Positions 1 to 9,328 of a DNA stretch of 64,000 nt are shown here, piece by piece. The position numbers and the translations under genes are program-made. This DNA comes from Paraburkholderia sp. DHOC27 (lineage in GTDB: Bacteria > Pseudomonadota > Gammaproteobacteria > Burkholderiales > Burkholderiaceae), in assembly GCF_003429005.1 (NCBI RefSeq), contig NZ_QVQV01000007.1:1-64000 (forward strand), written 5' to 3'. How positions within the stretch are numbered: the first letter of the stretch is position 1; every line of letters begins with the position of its first letter. The notes beneath the pieces were generated by a model. It did not search any database, was not told the origin of the DNA, and was given only the letters and a program-made list of their open reading frames with translations.

Positions 1-214
1 TCCCGCAGTCTGAGCGCGAGCGTCCAGCATGACGCCAGTTGCAAAACCCGACATCTGTAAATAGCCAGAACACGACATTAGGATATAGCCCTTACATCCA
101 AAACGTTGATAATTTATATTATGTCAAATACAATTTCCATACGGATACGAGCAGCACTCCGTCTCCGCCCTCCAGAAATCTCCGGCGCTCGATGATGGCT
201 GCAGGTCGTCGCCT
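1..214. other. Intergenic, left edge
   Basis: Stretch downstream of the helicase gene. It is noticeably richer in A and T around 55-150 than the rest of the window. I see no supported gene, terminator or repeat in it. Confidence 0.5.
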
Positions 215-1615
215 TCAAGGCTGCCGTTTGCCGCGCCCACCAGCGGGCTTACCGCGTGGCTTCTGCACGCTGAATGGGCTACCGCTGGCCGACCGTGTGC
301 CTTTAGGCTCGGCCGCAGCGCGTGGCATCGCCGGCTTATGTTTGCTTTTCCCATCTTGCGGGCTGCGTGTTTTGCCCGGCACCGGCATGGCGCCGACCGC
401 AGCCTGCGAGACCTTGGGTTTCTTGGGCTTTTTAGGTTTCTTGATGATCTCGCCAGTCGCGCTGGTTTCCGGCACGCGGTGCTCTGCTTCAAAACCCGGC
501 TCTTCCTCACGTCGCAGTGTTTGCCGGATCAACGCTTCAATCGCGGCCAGTTGTGGCGCCTCATCGGCGCACACAAGGGACACCGCCACGCCGCTCGCGC
601 CCGCGCGCGCAGTTCGGCCAATACGGTGCACGTAGTCCTGCGCCACGATCGGCAGATCAACGTTGATCACCAGCGGCAGGTCGTCGATATCCAGTCCGCG
701 CGCGGCCACATCGGTGGCGACCAGCATCCGTACTGCGCCCGTCTTGAAGCGTTCCAGCGCACGCAGTCGCGCGGGTTGCGGTTTGTCGCCGTGGATGGTG
801 TCGACCGAATAGCCCGCTTCCTCCAGCATGGCCGCGAGGTAATCCACGCCATTGCGGGTTTTGACGAACACCAGCGCGTGCTCCCAATGGTTCGCGGCCA
901 CAAGGTGCATGAAGAGATCGGGCTTGTTCCGTTTATCTACCGGCACGACCCACTGCTTGATCTTGCTGGCGGCGGCATTGGGCGGACTGACGCTGATATT
1001 GACCGGGCTGCGCAGAATGCGCGCTGCCATGGCGCGGATTTCATCGGAAAACGTCGCGGAGAACAGCAGCGTCTGACGCTCAGCAGGCAACGCAGCGAAG
1101 ACTGCGTTGAGCTCACGCGCAAACCCCAGATCGAGCATGCGGTCGGCTTCATCCAGCACCAGCGTCTGGACCTGATCGAACTGCACGGCGTTCTGGCGAT
1201 TGAGGTCAAGCAAACGGCCCGGTGTGGCGACGAGCACATCCACGCCTTTGCGCAACTTCATCATTTGCGGGTTGATACTGACACCGCCGTACGCGGCCAG
1301 AAACCGTAAGTCGAGGCCCTTGCCGTACTCGATAAAGCTTTGCAGCACCTGTTCAGCCAGCTCGCGAGTGGGCACCAGCACCAGAACCCGCGCACGGTTG
1401 CTTGATACTGCCGGTCCGTGTTGCACCAGCCGCTGCAACAGCGGCAGCGCAAAACCCGCCGTTTTGCCCGTGCCAGTCTGTGCCGCGGCCAGGACGTCCT
1501 TGCCACTGAGCACGACGGGAATCGCCTTGGCCTGCACCGGCGTAGGTGTCTGATAGTTCAGATCCTGCAAGTTACGCAGCAAGGGATCGAGCAGGCCGAG
1601 CGAAGCAAATGACAT
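215..1615 (-). CDS. rhlE: DEAD-box ATP-dependent RNA helicase, RhlE type
   Basis: 466-residue cytoplasmic RNA helicase of the RhlE group, expected to unwind short RNA duplexes during ribosome assembly or RNA decay. All family motifs are visible: Q motif near residues 17-28, Walker A AQTGTGKT at 45-52, DEAD at 155-158, SAT at 186-188 and HRIGRTAR at 330-337. The two RecA-like domains are followed by a basic tail from about residue 390 with a lysine-proline repeat (KKPKKPKKPK), typical of RhlE-type RNA-binding tails. The ATG has AGGA about 8 bases upstream. It is a single gene, followed by an AT-richer spacer. The family call is secure; RhlE over a sister subgroup is inferred from the N-terminus. 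Confidence 0.9.
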   Translation of the reverse strand: MSFASLGLLDPLLRNLQDLNYQTPTPVQAKAIPVVLSGKDVLAAAQTGTGKTAGFALPLLQRLVQHGPAVSSNRARVLVLVPTRELAEQVLQSFIEYGKGLDLRFLAAYGGVSINPQMMKLRKGVDVLVATPGRLLDLNRQNAVQFDQVQTLVLDEADRMLDLGFARELNAVFAALPAERQTLLFSATFSDEIRAMAARILRSPVNISVSPPNAAASKIKQWVVPVDKRNKPDLFMHLVAANHWEHALVFVKTRNGVDYLAAMLEEAGYSVDTIHGDKPQPARLRALERFKTGAVRMLVATDVAARGLDIDDLPLVINVDLPIVAQDYVHRIGRTARAGASGVAVSLVCADEAPQLAAIEALIRQTLRREEEPGFEAEHRVPETSATGEIIKKPKKPKKPKVSQAAVGAMPVPGKTRSPQDGKSKHKPAMPRAAAEPKGTRSASGSPFSVQKPRGKPAGGRGKRQP

Positions 1616-1830
1616 GGAGCATGTTCCTGACTAAAACCGCAATTCTAGCGGCTACCGTGCTGATGACACCGCGCAAATCAACGGTCGGAAAGTTCGAAGT
1701 CGATCGTCACCGTCATATCTCGAGGCCTTTGTCAGCCGCGCCGAGATGGCCGCCCCGCCCTGCCGCGTCACGCCAGACTCAGCGTCGCGCGCAGCAGCTC
1801 GATCACAGCGCTTTGATCACAACATCTCGA

Positions 1831-2688
1831 TCACAGCAGCGGCAGCATCGACCTGATGTGCTCCGCAAACGCCGCGGTCAGTAGCGACGGTCGCTCGCGC
1901 AGGAACTTCAGGGTAATGCCGACCGTGGGTAACGGCGGAAGCCCCGGATCGGCACTGAGTACGCAAAGATCCGGCGGGACGGCGGTCTCTGTCATGACGG
2001 CCAGCGCCTGCCCTGAACGAACCAGCGCGGTGAGCCCTGCAAGACTGCTGCTCGCATAGGCGACACGATATGCCCTGCCGGCGCGTTGCAGCGCCTCGCA
2101 AGCGGCGATGTGGTCAAGCGTATCCGGATCGGAAAGCGCCAGCGGCAGTGGATCGAAATGAGTGGAGTCCATGCCCGGATAGCCAATCCAGACCAGTTGC
2201 TCTCGACGGATGACGTCGCCATTCGCATCGTCTTGCGGCAGCGAGATCATCGCGAGGTCCACGGCACGCTTCTTCAGTTGTTCGAGCAGGCGTGGCGTGG
2301 GGCCGCAAACCACTTCCACGATCGCCTGCGGGTGCTGGCGCGAAAACTGCCGCAGCAACGGCGGCAGGAAGACGGCGGCGTAATCGTCGGGACAGCCGAA
2401 GCGCACGCTCCCGGACAGCCCCTTCCCGCTCAGATCGGCCATCGCTTCATCATGCAGCCGCAAAATACGTTGGGCGTGGATGAGCAGACGCTCGCCGGGT
2501 TCCGTCAATACGACGCCGCGGCCGGTGCGCTGAAGCAGCGGCTGATCGACAATCTCTTCGAGCCGCTTCATCTGCTGACTGACCGCGGACTGGGTCCGGC
2601 CGATCCGGCTGGCCGCGCGACTCAGCGCCCTCACCTCGGCGATGACGGCGAATGAACGCAACAGGTCGATCTCGAGTGAAAGACTCAA
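1831..2688 (-). CDS. dgdR: LysR-family regulator DgdR, regulator of dgdA
   Basis: 285-residue LysR-type regulator. An N-terminal winged helix-turn-helix (about residues 4-63, with an SRAASRIGRTQSAVSQQ core) is followed by a periplasmic-binding-like effector domain. It is divergent from dgdA, the arrangement known in Burkholderia cepacia, where DgdR controls 2,2-dialkylglycine decarboxylase; the symbol rests on that context. The start is TTG, with GAGG 8 bases upstream; an in-frame stop lies just beyond, so no longer start is possible. The ribosome-binding region overlaps the 14-bp repeats at 2691-2740, so those repeats could affect its own expression too. The effector is presumably a dialkylglycine such as 2-aminoisobutyrate (inference). 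Confidence 0.8.
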   Translation of the reverse strand: MSLSLEIDLLRSFAVIAEVRALSRAASRIGRTQSAVSQQMKRLEEIVDQPLLQRTGRGVVLTEPGERLLIHAQRILRLHDEAMADLSGKGLSGSVRFGCPDDYAAVFLPPLLRQFSRQHPQAIVEVVCGPTPRLLEQLKKRAVDLAMISLPQDDANGDVIRREQLVWIGYPGMDSTHFDPLPLALSDPDTLDHIAACEALQRAGRAYRVAYASSSLAGLTALVRSGQALAVMTETAVPPDLCVLSADPGLPPLPTVGITLKFLRERPSLLTAAFAEHIRSMLPLL

Positions 2689-2690
2689 AA

Positions 2691-2740
2691 TATTAGCCTC
2701 AAGGTATTAGCCCCACGGTATTAGCACCAAGGTATTAGCC
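2691..2740. repeat. Four 14-bp tandem repeats in the dgdR-dgdA promoter region
   Basis: The core TATTAGCC (third copy TATTAGCA) recurs at 2691, 2705, 2719 and 2733, an exact 14-bp period. It lies between the divergent dgdR and dgdA starts and abuts the dgdR TTG codon. The spacing is not a whole number of helical turns, so successive copies rotate around the helix. It is a candidate regulator-binding array or replication-slippage tract. Confidence 0.8.
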
Positions 2741-2834
2741 CTATTTCTATCTCGCATCAGAAGTATTCGATTCTATAAAACCAGACTGCCGCCTAGACTG
2801 CAAGTCATTCCCATCACTTGCCAGGAGATGCCCC

Positions 2835-4136
2835 GTGTCCCGCAACAACGACGCCACGTTTTGGCACAACGCCAGACAGCACCTGATCCGTTATGGCGGC
2901 ACGTTCGCGCCGATGATCATCGAGCGCGCCCAGGGCAGCTTCGTCTACGATGCGGACGGCCGGGCCATCCTCGATTTCACCTCGGGGCAGATGAGCGCGG
3001 TGCTCGGCCATAGCCACCCTGACATCGTGTCGGTGATCAACGAATATGCCGGCAAGCTGGACCATCTGTTCAGCGGGATGCTCTCGCGGCCGGTGGTCGA
3101 ACTGGCCACGCGCCTCGCCGACATCACGCCGGACGGACTCGACCGGGCGCTCTTGCTCAGCACCGGCGCGGAGTCGAACGAAGCCGCCATCCGGATGGCG
3201 AAGCTGGTCACCGGCAAATATGAAATCGTCGGTTTTGCCCAGTCCTGGCATGGCATGACGGGCGCGGCAGCGTCGGCCACCTACAGCGCCGGACGCAAGG
3301 GCGTGGGGCCCGCCGCGGTCGGCTCGTTCGCGATCCCCGCCCCGTTCACCTACCGGCCGCGTTTTGGCGGCAATGGCGCGTACGACTACCTGGCGGAACT
3401 GGACTATGCGTTCGACCTCATCGACCGACAGTCCAGCGGCAATCTCGCCGCCTTCATCGCGGAGCCGATCCTCAGTTCCGGCGGCATCATCGAAATGCCA
3501 CCGGGCTACATGGCGGCGCTCAAGCGCAAATGCGAGGAGCGCGGCATGCTCCTGATCCTCGACGAGGCGCAAACCGGAGTCGGACGCACGGGCACGATGT
3601 TCGCCTGCGAACGCGACGGCGTGACGCCCGACATTCTCACGCTCTCGAAGACACTCGGTGCCGGTCTGCCGCTCGCGGCTGTCGTGACGTCCGCGCAGAT
3701 CGAGGAACGCGCCCACGAACTGGGCTATCTGTTCTACACGACGCACGTGTCGGATCCCCTGCCCGCCGCGGTCGGTCTGCGGGTGCTGGACGTGGTTCAG
3801 CGCGACGGACTGGTCGAACGTGCGAACGTGATGGGCGCGCGGCTCAAACGGGGCCTGCTGGATTTGATGGAACGCTTCGGCTGCATCGGCGACATTCGCG
3901 GACGCGGATTGCTGCTGGGTATGGAGATCGTCAAGGACCGCCAGACCAAGGAGCCCGCCGACGAGCTTGGCGCAAAGATCACCCGGGAGTGCATGAACCT
4001 CGGGCTCAGCATGAACATCGTGCAGTTGCCCGGCATGGGCGGCGTGTTCCGGATTGCCCCGCCGCTGACCGTACTCGACAGTGAGATCGACCTTGGCCTC
4101 GAGTTGCTGGGGCAGGCGATTCAGCGTTCGCTGTAG
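2835..4136 (+). CDS. dgdA: 2,2-dialkylglycine decarboxylase (PLP-dependent)
   Basis: 433-residue class III aminotransferase-fold enzyme. It decarboxylates and transaminates 2,2-dialkylglycines such as 2-aminoisobutyrate, with pyruvate as amino acceptor, giving a ketone, CO2 and alanine. Length and sequence correspond closely to the remembered B. cepacia DgdA. Diagnostic residues fall at the literature positions: Gln52 in GQMSAV, Trp138 in SWHGMTG, and the PLP lysine Lys272 in LSKTLGAG. The ATG at 2835 gives the 433-residue length of the known enzyme. It is divergent from dgdR and followed by a strong hairpin at 4145-4176, so it is probably monocistronic. Confidence 0.95.
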   Translation: MSRNNDATFWHNARQHLIRYGGTFAPMIIERAQGSFVYDADGRAILDFTSGQMSAVLGHSHPDIVSVINEYAGKLDHLFSGMLSRPVVELATRLADITPDGLDRALLLSTGAESNEAAIRMAKLVTGKYEIVGFAQSWHGMTGAAASATYSAGRKGVGPAAVGSFAIPAPFTYRPRFGGNGAYDYLAELDYAFDLIDRQSSGNLAAFIAEPILSSGGIIEMPPGYMAALKRKCEERGMLLILDEAQTGVGRTGTMFACERDGVTPDILTLSKTLGAGLPLAAVVTSAQIEERAHELGYLFYTTHVSDPLPAAVGLRVLDVVQRDGLVERANVMGARLKRGLLDLMERFGCIGDIRGRGLLLGMEIVKDRQTKEPADELGAKITRECMNLGLSMNIVQLPGMGGVFRIAPPLTVLDSEIDLGLELLGQAIQRSL

Positions 4137-4144
4137 CTGCTTTG

Positions 4145-4176
4145 GCGGCCGTCTTCTTTGTCACGAAGACGGCCGC
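4145..4176 (+). terminator. Strong hairpin downstream of dgdA
   Basis: Perfect 12-bp inverted repeat (GCGGCCGTCTTC / GAAGACGGCCGC) with an 8-base loop, starting 8 bases after the dgdA stop. There is no clear T-run after it, so it may terminate weakly or protect the 3' end. Confidence 0.6.
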
Positions 4177-4332
4177 ATGGATTTGGACCCGCTCTTCTCT
4201 TCGGCGTGGTACGCGACCGCGAGCAAAGACCGATTGTTCAGTTTCCTTTAAAACAGATCTGGATTTGCACGAATACTTGCTCCCATGCGCGGCGCTACAG
4301 TAGACATCTCTACTCAGCGTACGGAGCATCTG

Positions 4333-4677
4333 ATGCTTAAGGTCTATATTTTGAGCCGTCGCCGTTCCGATCTGACACACGAACAGTACATGGCACATTG
4401 GCAGAATGTGCACGCGCCACTTTTCTCAAGCCAGCCCGATACGAAGCGCTACGTGAGACGCTATATACAGTCTCATCTCACGGGTGATCGTCCGGAAGGC
4501 CCCGTGCTGGGTGACGTGGACGGCATCGTACAGCTTTGGTTCGATGACATAGACGGCTTTCATGCCTTCGCCAATTCGCCTTCGTACAGAAACGTCATCC
4601 AGCCCGACGAAGAGCGATTCACCGATCCCGCGAAATGCGAGTACTTCTTTACGACGGAGCACGTCATCATGGAATGA
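4333..4677 (+). CDS. EthD-domain family protein
   Basis: 114-residue small protein with an EthD/dimeric alpha-beta-barrel pattern: N-terminal MLKVYIL strand, then a segment with HEQYMAHWQNVHAP typical of EthD proteins. Such proteins act in degradation of ethers, polyketides or quinones, but the substrate here is unknown. The start at 4333 is chosen because GGAG lies 7 bases upstream and the family begins with this first strand; an in-frame upstream ATG at 4285 would add 16 unlikely residues. It is convergent with the LysR gene at 4729, with no obvious operon partner. Confidence 0.75.
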   Translation: MLKVYILSRRRSDLTHEQYMAHWQNVHAPLFSSQPDTKRYVRRYIQSHLTGDRPEGPVLGDVDGIVQLWFDDIDGFHAFANSPSYRNVIQPDEERFTDPAKCEYFFTTEHVIME

Positions 4678-4728
4678 ACGGGCAGCTGGATGACGGCAGA
4701 CCGGCCCCGACTCGCGAGAAGTTTTCCG

Positions 4729-5646
4729 CTACCGGCCAAACAAGGCCAGCCGCTGGCTTTCAAACGTGCTGACCACAAAATCGACGAAGACGCGGGTCTT
4801 GGCCGACATGAGTTTCCGGGAAGCGTAGTAAAGGAAAATTTCGCCGACATCGGCGTGCCAGTCCGGCAGCAGCCGGATCAGCTCCCCGCTCTCCAGGTCG
4901 GGCAGCACATCGAGCAGAGAAATCAACGCCACGCCCAGGCCAAGACGCGCAGCCTCGCGTATCGCGGTGGGATCGTTCACGACGATGCTTTCATTGAGCG
5001 CCGCGGTGATCTCGTCACCGTTCGTATTCCTTAGCATCCAGTGACGGACCCGCCCCGTGCGGGGCGAGCGCATGACGATGCCGTTGTACGCAGCGAGCCC
5101 CGCCGGATCGCTCGGCTGCGTTCGGCCGGACATATAGGCCGGAGAGGCCACGACGACGCCGTGCACCGGCGTCAATGGCCGTGATACGAGACCCGGCGCA
5201 AGCTCGAAGCCACCGCCAATTGCGGCGTCGTAGTTCTCGGCGATCAGATCCACGGGCCGGTTTTCAAAGTGCCACTCTGGGCGGATTAGCGGATACCTCG
5301 CCAGAAACGACGGCAACAACGGCAGGATGTGCATGATGCCGAATGTCGGGCTCATGCTGACTTTCAAAACCCCCGCTGGCTCGCTGCTTTGCGATGCCGC
5401 TTCGGCAATGGCGACCTGAAGCGCGTCGAGACTTCCATCAATCGACATGAGGAACCGTTCGCCCGCCTCCGTCAGCGTGAGTTTGCGCGTCGAGCGGTGA
5501 AAGAGCCGAATGCCGAGGTTGCGTTCGAGCATCGCCACGTTTCGGCTGACCGCGGCCGCAGTCAATCCCAGCCGGCGCCCGGCTTGCGCGAAGCTGCCGC
5601 CTTCCGCGGCTCTCACGAATGATTCGAGGTTTGCCAGAGTCTCCAT
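4729..5646 (-). CDS. LysR-family transcriptional regulator
   Basis: 305-residue LysR regulator. The N-terminal helix-turn-helix covers about residues 1-60 (GSFAQAGRRLGLTAAAVSRNVAMLE) and is followed by the substrate-binding fold. The subgroup resembles the large AaeR/DmlR-like group in Burkholderiales. It is divergent from the MDR-family reductase at 5761 with a 114-bp gap, so by LysR convention it probably controls that gene. The inducer cannot be deduced. Confidence 0.88.
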   Translation of the reverse strand: METLANLESFVRAAEGGSFAQAGRRLGLTAAAVSRNVAMLERNLGIRLFHRSTRKLTLTEAGERFLMSIDGSLDALQVAIAEAASQSSEPAGVLKVSMSPTFGIMHILPLLPSFLARYPLIRPEWHFENRPVDLIAENYDAAIGGGFELAPGLVSRPLTPVHGVVVASPAYMSGRTQPSDPAGLAAYNGIVMRSPRTGRVRHWMLRNTNGDEITAALNESIVVNDPTAIREAARLGLGVALISLLDVLPDLESGELIRLLPDWHADVGEIFLYYASRKLMSAKTRVFVDFVVSTFESQRLALFGR

Positions 5647-5760
5647 ATCCCGCGCCGATTACTAACGTTTGCTTGAAACAAGAACAAGACAATAGCCCCT
5701 AATCACGACGTAATAAAGTGCCTAACCTTGCTCCACCCCTTCAACGTGGAGTGAAACTGA

Positions 5761-6771
5761 ATGAAAGCCATCGCATTTACTCGCTTCGGCGAGCCGGAAA
5801 AAGTTCTTGAACTGAAGACGCTGCCTGACCCGACGCCGCCAGGCCCCGGCGAAGTCGTGATTCGTGTGACGAAGCGTCAGCTTCATCCCGGCAATCTCAT
5901 GATGGTTCGAGGCAAGTTCAATATCCCGCTGCCGGCGCACGGATTCCTGATTCCTGGAGCGGATGGTGCGGGCATCGTCGAGGCCGTGGGCGAAGGCGCG
6001 GATTCCGCCCATCTGCAGCCGGGTATGCGCGTGATCTTCAATCCGAGCCCGGGCGCATGGGCTGAGCGTCTCAAGGCGCGCGCCGAGTTTGTGACACCCA
6101 TCCCGGACGATTTGCCCGACGCTATTGCGGTGCAGATGCTCCCCAATGCTGTGATTGCGTTCATGTTGTTGCGGGCAGCGCAACGCGCGGTGCCGGATGC
6201 TGGTCGTGAGACGCCGATTCTGTTGAACGCCGCCGGCTCCTCGGTAGCACGTCTCGTGACGATTGCAGCGCATCGGCGTGGTCTGAAAGTAGCGGGCACG
6301 GTGCGAAGCGCACAGGGGGCGAAGGCTCTCTCCGACCGGTTCCCGGACATGCCCGTGGTTTCGACAGCCGATCCGGACTGGCCTGACCATCTTCGCCATG
6401 CGACGGGAGCGCAACCGCTTCAGGTCCTGATGGATCCGGTGGGCGGCGCAATGGTGAATGACTTTGTTCCGTTGCTGGGCGACGGCGCAGCCGTGTTGCT
6501 GTACGGCGCAATGTCGCCGGAGCCCGTGGTCTACCCGTTGAGCGCGCTGCCCCGCGAGATCATGTTCACGGGCGTGTCGTCGTCACGCTGGATGCAGGAC
6601 ACGACCGCCGTACAGCGCCGCGAGGATGTGGCCGAGGCAATCGAGATCGGCCGCGCCGCGCCCGAACAGTTCGAGGTGGCGGCCGACTACGATCTGGACC
6701 AGTTCGCCAATGCGATCGAGCATATGGAGCGTGAAAATCGCCAGGGCTCAGTGCTGCTCAGCTCAGATTGA
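5761..6771 (+). CDS. MDR-family NADPH-dependent oxidoreductase (quinone / enoyl reductase-like)
   Basis: 336-residue medium-chain dehydrogenase/reductase. The N-terminal GroES-like domain (about 1-125) lacks the zinc-ligand pattern of classical alcohol dehydrogenases. A Rossmann domain follows, with NAAGSSVARL in place of the usual glycine-rich loop, resembling the trans-2-enoyl-CoA reductase/quinone reductase branch. It likely reduces an electrophilic enone or quinone with NADPH. GGAG lies upstream of the ATG. It is divergent from a LysR gene that may regulate it. The substrate is not assignable. Confidence 0.82.
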   Translation: MKAIAFTRFGEPEKVLELKTLPDPTPPGPGEVVIRVTKRQLHPGNLMMVRGKFNIPLPAHGFLIPGADGAGIVEAVGEGADSAHLQPGMRVIFNPSPGAWAERLKARAEFVTPIPDDLPDAIAVQMLPNAVIAFMLLRAAQRAVPDAGRETPILLNAAGSSVARLVTIAAHRRGLKVAGTVRSAQGAKALSDRFPDMPVVSTADPDWPDHLRHATGAQPLQVLMDPVGGAMVNDFVPLLGDGAAVLLYGAMSPEPVVYPLSALPREIMFTGVSSSRWMQDTTAVQRREDVAEAIEIGRAAPEQFEVAADYDLDQFANAIEHMERENRQGSVLLSSD

Positions 6772-6965
6772 CCGTCTGAAGTCGATCGATCGTAAAAAAC
6801 GATCCAGCCCGGCATCATGGCTTGCGTCGGGCCGGACGCGCTGCTTCGGTCCGACAGTCAGCAAACCGTGCAGGTCGAGGCTTTGGGTGATCGCTGTTGC
6901 GCAACGCGTTAAAGGCGCGGCTGCGATTTGCCGATAATGCACTGACGCGTTATTGGACGATCACG

Positions 6966-8018
6966 ATGAGCCAGGAAGACAGAGATTTGACCGACAGTTC
7001 ACTTCAGGCCGCATTCCTGCGACACGAGGAAAGCCTTGCACCGCCCGGGCGCCTGCTCGGCGACGACAACCCAGCGGTTTATCGCACGCTGCTCGAATCC
7101 ACCCATGCCATCCCCTGGAAGATCGACTGGGCGACCATGCAGTTCGCCTATATCGGCCCGCAGATCGAAGCGCTGCTCGGCTACGCGCCGCCCACCTGGA
7201 AAACCGTCGAGGATTGGGCCGCGCGCATGCATCCGGACGACCGTGAGTCCGTGGTGAATTTTTGCGTCGCGCAGTCGCAGGCCGGCACCGACCATGAAGC
7301 GGACTATCGCGCACTGACCGCCGACGGCGGCTACGTATGGATTCGCGACGTCGTCCACGTCGTACGTAAAGAGAACGGCGACGTCGACGCGCTGATCGGT
7401 TTCATGTTCGACATCAGCGAACGCAAGCGCACGGAGGAACGGCTTGCCGAACTCCAGCGCGAACTGGAACGCCTGTCGCTGTCCGACAGCTTGACGGGTG
7501 TCGGCAACCGTCGCAAGTTCGACACGGTGATGGCGCGCGAATGGGCAAGCGCGGCGGCATCGGGCAAGCCGCTTTCGCTCGTGATGATCGACATTGATTT
7601 CTTCAAGTCGTACAACGATTACTACGGTCACCTGCAGGGCGACGAATGTCTGACACGCGTTGCGCGCGTGCTCGGCGAGGCCGCCGGACCGGGCGCATTC
7701 CTCGGCCGGTATGGCGGCGAGGAATTCGTACTGGTGCTCGCGGAAACCGACGCCGAAGACGCCATGCGCGTCGCGGAACGTTGCCGCACGCTGATTGCGA
7801 ATGAAGCCATCGCGCATCTGCGCTCGCCGCACGGTCAGCGCGTGACGGCGAGCTTCGGGGTGGGCACCGTGGTGCCGAACGAAGGCATCGACATCATGGC
7901 GTTCATCAACCTCACGGACGCGCAGCTTTACCAGGCCAAGGACCAGGGACGCAACCGAATTTCGGCGGTGGACCGGGCCGGTATCGGCGGCAAAGGATTC
8001 AAGCTGCAGTCACGCTGA
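6966..8018 (+). CDS. PAS-GGDEF diguanylate cyclase
   Basis: 350-residue cytoplasmic signalling protein. A PAS-type sensor fold (about 40-150, ending in the PAC-like FMFDISERKRTEE) leads through a short coiled coil into a GGDEF domain. The active site reads RYGGEEF, a functional variant of GGDEF, so cyclic-di-GMP synthesis is expected. The five-residue-upstream RxxD inhibitory site is absent (the segment reads GPGAFLGR), so feedback inhibition may be missing. I prefer ATG 6966 over an upstream TTG at 6897 because the latter adds a segment unlike the family. No transmembrane segment is seen, so the signal is probably cytoplasmic. Confidence 0.88.
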   Translation: MSQEDRDLTDSSLQAAFLRHEESLAPPGRLLGDDNPAVYRTLLESTHAIPWKIDWATMQFAYIGPQIEALLGYAPPTWKTVEDWAARMHPDDRESVVNFCVAQSQAGTDHEADYRALTADGGYVWIRDVVHVVRKENGDVDALIGFMFDISERKRTEERLAELQRELERLSLSDSLTGVGNRRKFDTVMAREWASAAASGKPLSLVMIDIDFFKSYNDYYGHLQGDECLTRVARVLGEAAGPGAFLGRYGGEEFVLVLAETDAEDAMRVAERCRTLIANEAIAHLRSPHGQRVTASFGVGTVVPNEGIDIMAFINLTDAQLYQAKDQGRNRISAVDRAGIGGKGFKLQSR

Positions 8019-8058
8019 TCCGTTCTCATCCGACGCGGGCCGCAGTTGCCGGCAGCGC

Positions 8059-8841
8059 TCAGCGATTCTCGGGCATCACCTGCAGCAGGGGCGCCGGCGA
8101 CAGCGCGATCTCGCCTGTAAAGGGTCGATCATGGGAGAGGATGAGAAAAAAGGTCGCGGCAAGTGCCGCCGAAAAGAGTCCGATTGCCACCGCCGATGTC
8201 AGCCGATTGTCGCAATGAACGAAGGCGATGGCGAACAAAAGGCACACGGCCAGAAAAGCCAGGCATAACCATTTGACACCATTCACTTCGCTGCGGCTGA
8301 TCAGGATGCGCTCACGACGCACTTCGAGTGCCTGCTCGAGGGATGCCGCGACCTCGCGCTGCGCCGTCTGCTGTCCGGGCGTAACCACTGGCAGGGACAG
8401 CGTGTACTGCAGCGCGTTGTTCAGTGTCGGCGGACTGATGTTCAGCGTGACGGCTCCCTTCGCCACCAGCGGCCATTCAGTCGTCGCGGTGTACTGGATG
8501 TAGTCCCGGATCATCCTGCGCAATTCGGTCTGGGCGTCCTCCGGCAAAACCGCGGACACGACCACAACCGAGCGCAGCGCGCTTGCCTCCGTGGCGACCG
8601 CGGCAGTGGCACGCGCAGTATCGCTCCAGACCTGCGAGGCCGTGAAAGCGATAAACAGGCCGAACATGATGCCGAGTGGCGAAAGCAAGCCCGGTGAAAT
8701 TGCCTTGAATGATCGGCCGTATGGACCGGCAGCGAGGCGCCCCGTGACGAAGTGGATGGTCGCGCTCACGAGAAAGATCGCACCGGAAGTGACGAGCGCC
8801 ATCAACCACAAAGGCAGCTCATGGATCCATGTACTCATCAT
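8059..8841 (-). CDS. DUF4239 (bestrophin-like) membrane protein
   Basis: 260-residue inner-membrane protein with two N-terminal hydrophobic helices (about 11-33 and 50-70), a soluble middle part and two more helices near 183-203 and 209-230. The pattern, including SPLGIMFGLFIAFTASQVW after a cytoplasmic loop, fits the DUF4239 family. Its role is unknown. The start at 8841 is the first of two adjacent ATGs (8841, 8838) before TM1; the reading frame stays open to 8949, but that extension looks non-coding. No clear ribosome-binding site was found, so the start is uncertain. Confidence 0.72.
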   Translation of the reverse strand: MMSTWIHELPLWLMALVTSGAIFLVSATIHFVTGRLAAGPYGRSFKAISPGLLSPLGIMFGLFIAFTASQVWSDTARATAAVATEASALRSVVVVSAVLPEDAQTELRRMIRDYIQYTATTEWPLVAKGAVTLNISPPTLNNALQYTLSLPVVTPGQQTAQREVAASLEQALEVRRERILISRSEVNGVKWLCLAFLAVCLLFAIAFVHCDNRLTSAVAIGLFSAALAATFFLILSHDRPFTGEIALSPAPLLQVMPENR

Positions 8842-9328
8842 TGTGGCTGCGCAGTGCGCAGTCTGAAGGGGATGTTTTTGATGGTCCGGAGGAGTCCGAA
8901 CGTCTCTACCTGACCACGAAGACCGTCGGCAGTCTGTGCGTTCGACCACGCTGCGGCGCGATGGCTGAAACGCCCGCGCTAACGGTCACCACGGCGTAAG
9001 ACCCATACCCTCTCCAACATACCGTCAACGCGCCACGGCTTCCAATGCCGCCTTCGCCATGGCCCGGCAGCGCCCACCACCGCCCGCTCCAGCGCCGGGG
9101 CATGCCTCGCAAGCATGGCCACCCACCCACAAAGTCTTTTTCCTTCTGCACGGATGGGATTAAATTTCGCTCCAGGGCAGTGACGCGAAAGCGGTGAATT
9201 CGAACGGCTTATCGCGAACCTGCAGGCAATCACAACACGGTGATGTCCAGCAGGCAGCGAGCACCCGGTTTCATGCTGCTGCAGAAAAACATCATTTAGT
9301 TAGTTATCCTTCCATATCAGGATTGAAC
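8842..9328. other. Divergent intergenic region
   Basis: 487 bp between the DUF4239 gene (leftward) and the alkene reductase gene (rightward), presumably holding both promoters. I found no convincing small gene, repeat or operator. Short reading frames on the minus strand have no ribosome-binding site. Confidence 0.5.
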
